DNA from: Deltaproteobacteria bacterium
GTDB lineage: Bacteria > Desulfobacterota > Desulfuromonadia > Desulfuromonadales > BM103
Direction of reading: 5' to 3'
Assembly (NCBI GenBank): GCA_024636215.1
Contig: JAGXHL010000019.1
Location: 1 to 33,050, forward strand
Length of the DNA: 33,050 nt
The notes below the pieces were generated by a model that ran no database searches, had not been told where the DNA came from, and was given only the letters and a program-made list of their open reading frames with translations. Made by a program: the position numbers and the translations under genes. Positions 31,725 to 33,050 of the stretch are shown here, piece after piece. Within the stretch, counting starts at the first letter, position 1. Every line of letters begins with the position of its first letter.

Positions 31725-32843
31725 ATGTCAGAATTTTCAATTCAACAAATGCTTAGACATATGGTGGACCTCGGCGCATCGGACCTTCATATTACCACCG
31801 GAACGCCGCCGCAGATTCGTGTCAACGGCAGGATGACACCGATGAAGATGCGCTCCCTGCTGCCGGCTGATACCAAGAACATCTGCTACAGCATCCTGAC
31901 CGAAACCCAGAAGCGCAAGTTCGAGGAGATAAACGAGCTCGATTTCTCTTTTGGCGTCAAGGGCCTGGCCCGTTTTCGCGGTAATATCTTCGTTCAACGT
32001 GGCGCTCTTGCCGGTGTGTTCCGTCTGATTCCCTACAAGTTCCTTTCTTTCGAAGAACTCGGCCTGCCGCCGGTGGTCAGGACCATCTCCAACAAATCGA
32101 ACGGCCTGGTTTTGGTCACCGGGCCCACGGGGTCGGGTAAATCGACCACCCTGGCCTCGATGATCGACCGGATCAACTCGGAACGCGAAGACCATATTGT
32201 CACCATTGAAGATCCGATCGAATACCTGCATCCACACAAAAAATGCGTGGTCAATCAACGCGAAGTCGGTTCTGATACCCACTCCTTCAAGAACGCCCTG
32301 AAGTATATCCTGCGTCAGGATCCGGACATCGTCCTGCTTGGCGAGCTGCGTGACCTGGAAACGATCGAAGCCGCTCTGACCATCGCAGAGACGGGGCACC
32401 TCTGTTTTGCAACCCTGCATACCAATGGTGCCGTGCAGACCATCAACCGTATCGTTGATGTATTTCCCACCAATCAACAGCAGCAGGTCCGCACCCAGCT
32501 CGCTTTTGTTCTCGAAGGCGTGCTATCGCAGACTCTGATACCGCGCAAGGATGGCAAGGGCCGATCCCTGGCTCTGGAGATCATGGTTCCGAACACAGCG
32601 ATTCGTGCCCTGATCCGTGATGACAAGGTCCACCAGCTCTATTCGCAAATGCAGATGGGCCAGGAAAAATTCGGCATGCAGACCATGAATCAATGCCTCT
32701 TCTCCCTGATCCACAGCAAAAAGATTTCCGTGGAAGATGCCATGTCCCGCTCGTCGGATATCGAGGAGCTCAAAGAGATGCTGGCCAATCCCAATGCGGC
32801 GCTCAAGCGCGGTGTTCAGTCGGGGACAGGCGCTAAGAGGTAG
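31725..32843 (+). CDS. pilT: Type IV pilus retraction ATPase PilT
   Basis: This 372-residue ATPase begins MSEFSIQQMLRHMVDLGASDLHITTG, the PilT PAS-like N-domain. It then has Walker A GPTGSGKS (133-140), the Asp box IEDPIEYLH, Walker B as IVLLGELRDLETIEAAL, and a His box GHLCFATLHTNGA. The C terminus has the AIRALIRDDKVHQLYSQMQ region that forms the retraction-specific AIRNLIRE-like motif. It drives pilus retraction and twitching. AGGTG lies about 5 bp before the ATG, just after the inverted repeat arm. The last residues (VQSGTGAKR) look variable, and a long heptad array starts 4 bp after the stop. pilC is expected downstream but lies outside the window. Confidence 0.93.
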   Translation: MSEFSIQQMLRHMVDLGASDLHITTGTPPQIRVNGRMTPMKMRSLLPADTKNICYSILTETQKRKFEEINELDFSFGVKGLARFRGNIFVQRGALAGVFRLIPYKFLSFEELGLPPVVRTISNKSNGLVLVTGPTGSGKSTTLASMIDRINSEREDHIVTIEDPIEYLHPHKKCVVNQREVGSDTHSFKNALKYILRQDPDIVLLGELRDLETIEAALTIAETGHLCFATLHTNGAVQTINRIVDVFPTNQQQQVRTQLAFVLEGVLSQTLIPRKDGKGRSLALEIMVPNTAIRALIRDDKVHQLYSQMQMGQEKFGMQTMNQCLFSLIHSKKISVEDAMSRSSDIEELKEMLANPNAALKRGVQSGTGAKR

Positions 32844-32847
32844 GGGC

Positions 32848-33050
32848 GGAGGCTGGAGGCTGGAGGCGGGAGGCTGGGGACTGGGGACTGGGGACTGGGG
32901 ACTGGGGACTGGGGACTGGGGACTGGATTCTGGATTACTGATAACTGATAACTGATAACTGATAACTGATAACTGATAACTGATAACTGATAACTGATAA
33001 CTGATAACTGATAACTGATAACTGATAACTGATAACTGATAACTGATAAC
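32848..33050. repeat. 7-bp-periodic array after pilT (29 heptads, runs off the window)
   Basis: The whole stretch divides in one phase: GGAGGCT twice, GGAGGCG, GGAGGCT, seven GGGGACT (32876-32924), GGATTCT, GGATTAC and then sixteen TGATAAC (32939-33050) up to the last base. Copies within each block are identical, while block borders change by a few bases without breaking the 7-bp phase. The total length is unknown because the array is cut by the window end. Confidence 0.95.

Noticed and set aside
32848..33050. CRISPR-like array after pilT.
   Set aside because: Units are 7 bp, directly abutting and without spacers; no cas gene is present.

Overview
The window reads as chromosomal DNA of a Desulfuromonadales-type bacterium (Geobacter/Desulfuromonas relatives). 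This is an inference from gene content: an NtrB/NtrC pair, a FeoB plus DtxR-FeoA iron module, a chromosomal ParM-like actin, and the order rnr-ribF-aroE-pilB-pilT. There is no rRNA, tRNA, CRISPR array, prophage or recognisable insertion sequence.

Layout. Positions 1-174 hold the end of an unrecognised + strand gene, followed by a hairpin terminator shared with the convergent minus-strand block. From 13645 down to 283 lies a long minus-strand run. It begins with six tightly packed genes of the circularly permuted ATP-grasp / alpha-E / transglutaminase type: ATP-grasp, alpha-E, transglutaminase-DUF2126, an ATP-grasp-alpha-E fusion, and two further transglutaminases. These continue into a GNAT acetyltransferase, an M20 metallopeptidase and the Mg2+ transporter MgtE. 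This is the strongest candidate for a poorly described system: it looks like a pathway that makes, caps or remodels a peptide or amide-linked product, with two palindromes in front of it. Two more minus-strand genes follow upstream: a short PrmA-like methyltransferase and an AEC-family transporter.

From 16044 the genes run on the + strand. First comes a small secreted protein with an internal duplication and its own promoter and terminator. Next are a membrane histidine kinase overlapping an NtrC-type sigma-54 activator, and a TlpA-like thioredoxin with CcdA. The iron block is Fur (Fur box over its promoter), a Fur box and FeoB, an overlapping 57-residue cysteine-rich protein, and a DtxR-like protein carrying a FeoA domain. 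A free-standing ParM-like actin with its own promoter and terminator follows. The last block is RNase R, RibF, AroE and the type IV pilus ATPases PilB and PilT.

The most striking non-coding signal is a set of 7-bp-periodic arrays directly after genes (23380-23512, 31573-31707, 32848-33050). Within an array the 7-bp phase is kept while the unit sequence changes stepwise. Some units (GGGGACT, TGATAAC) look like the heptanucleotide STRR repeats known from heterocystous cyanobacteria.
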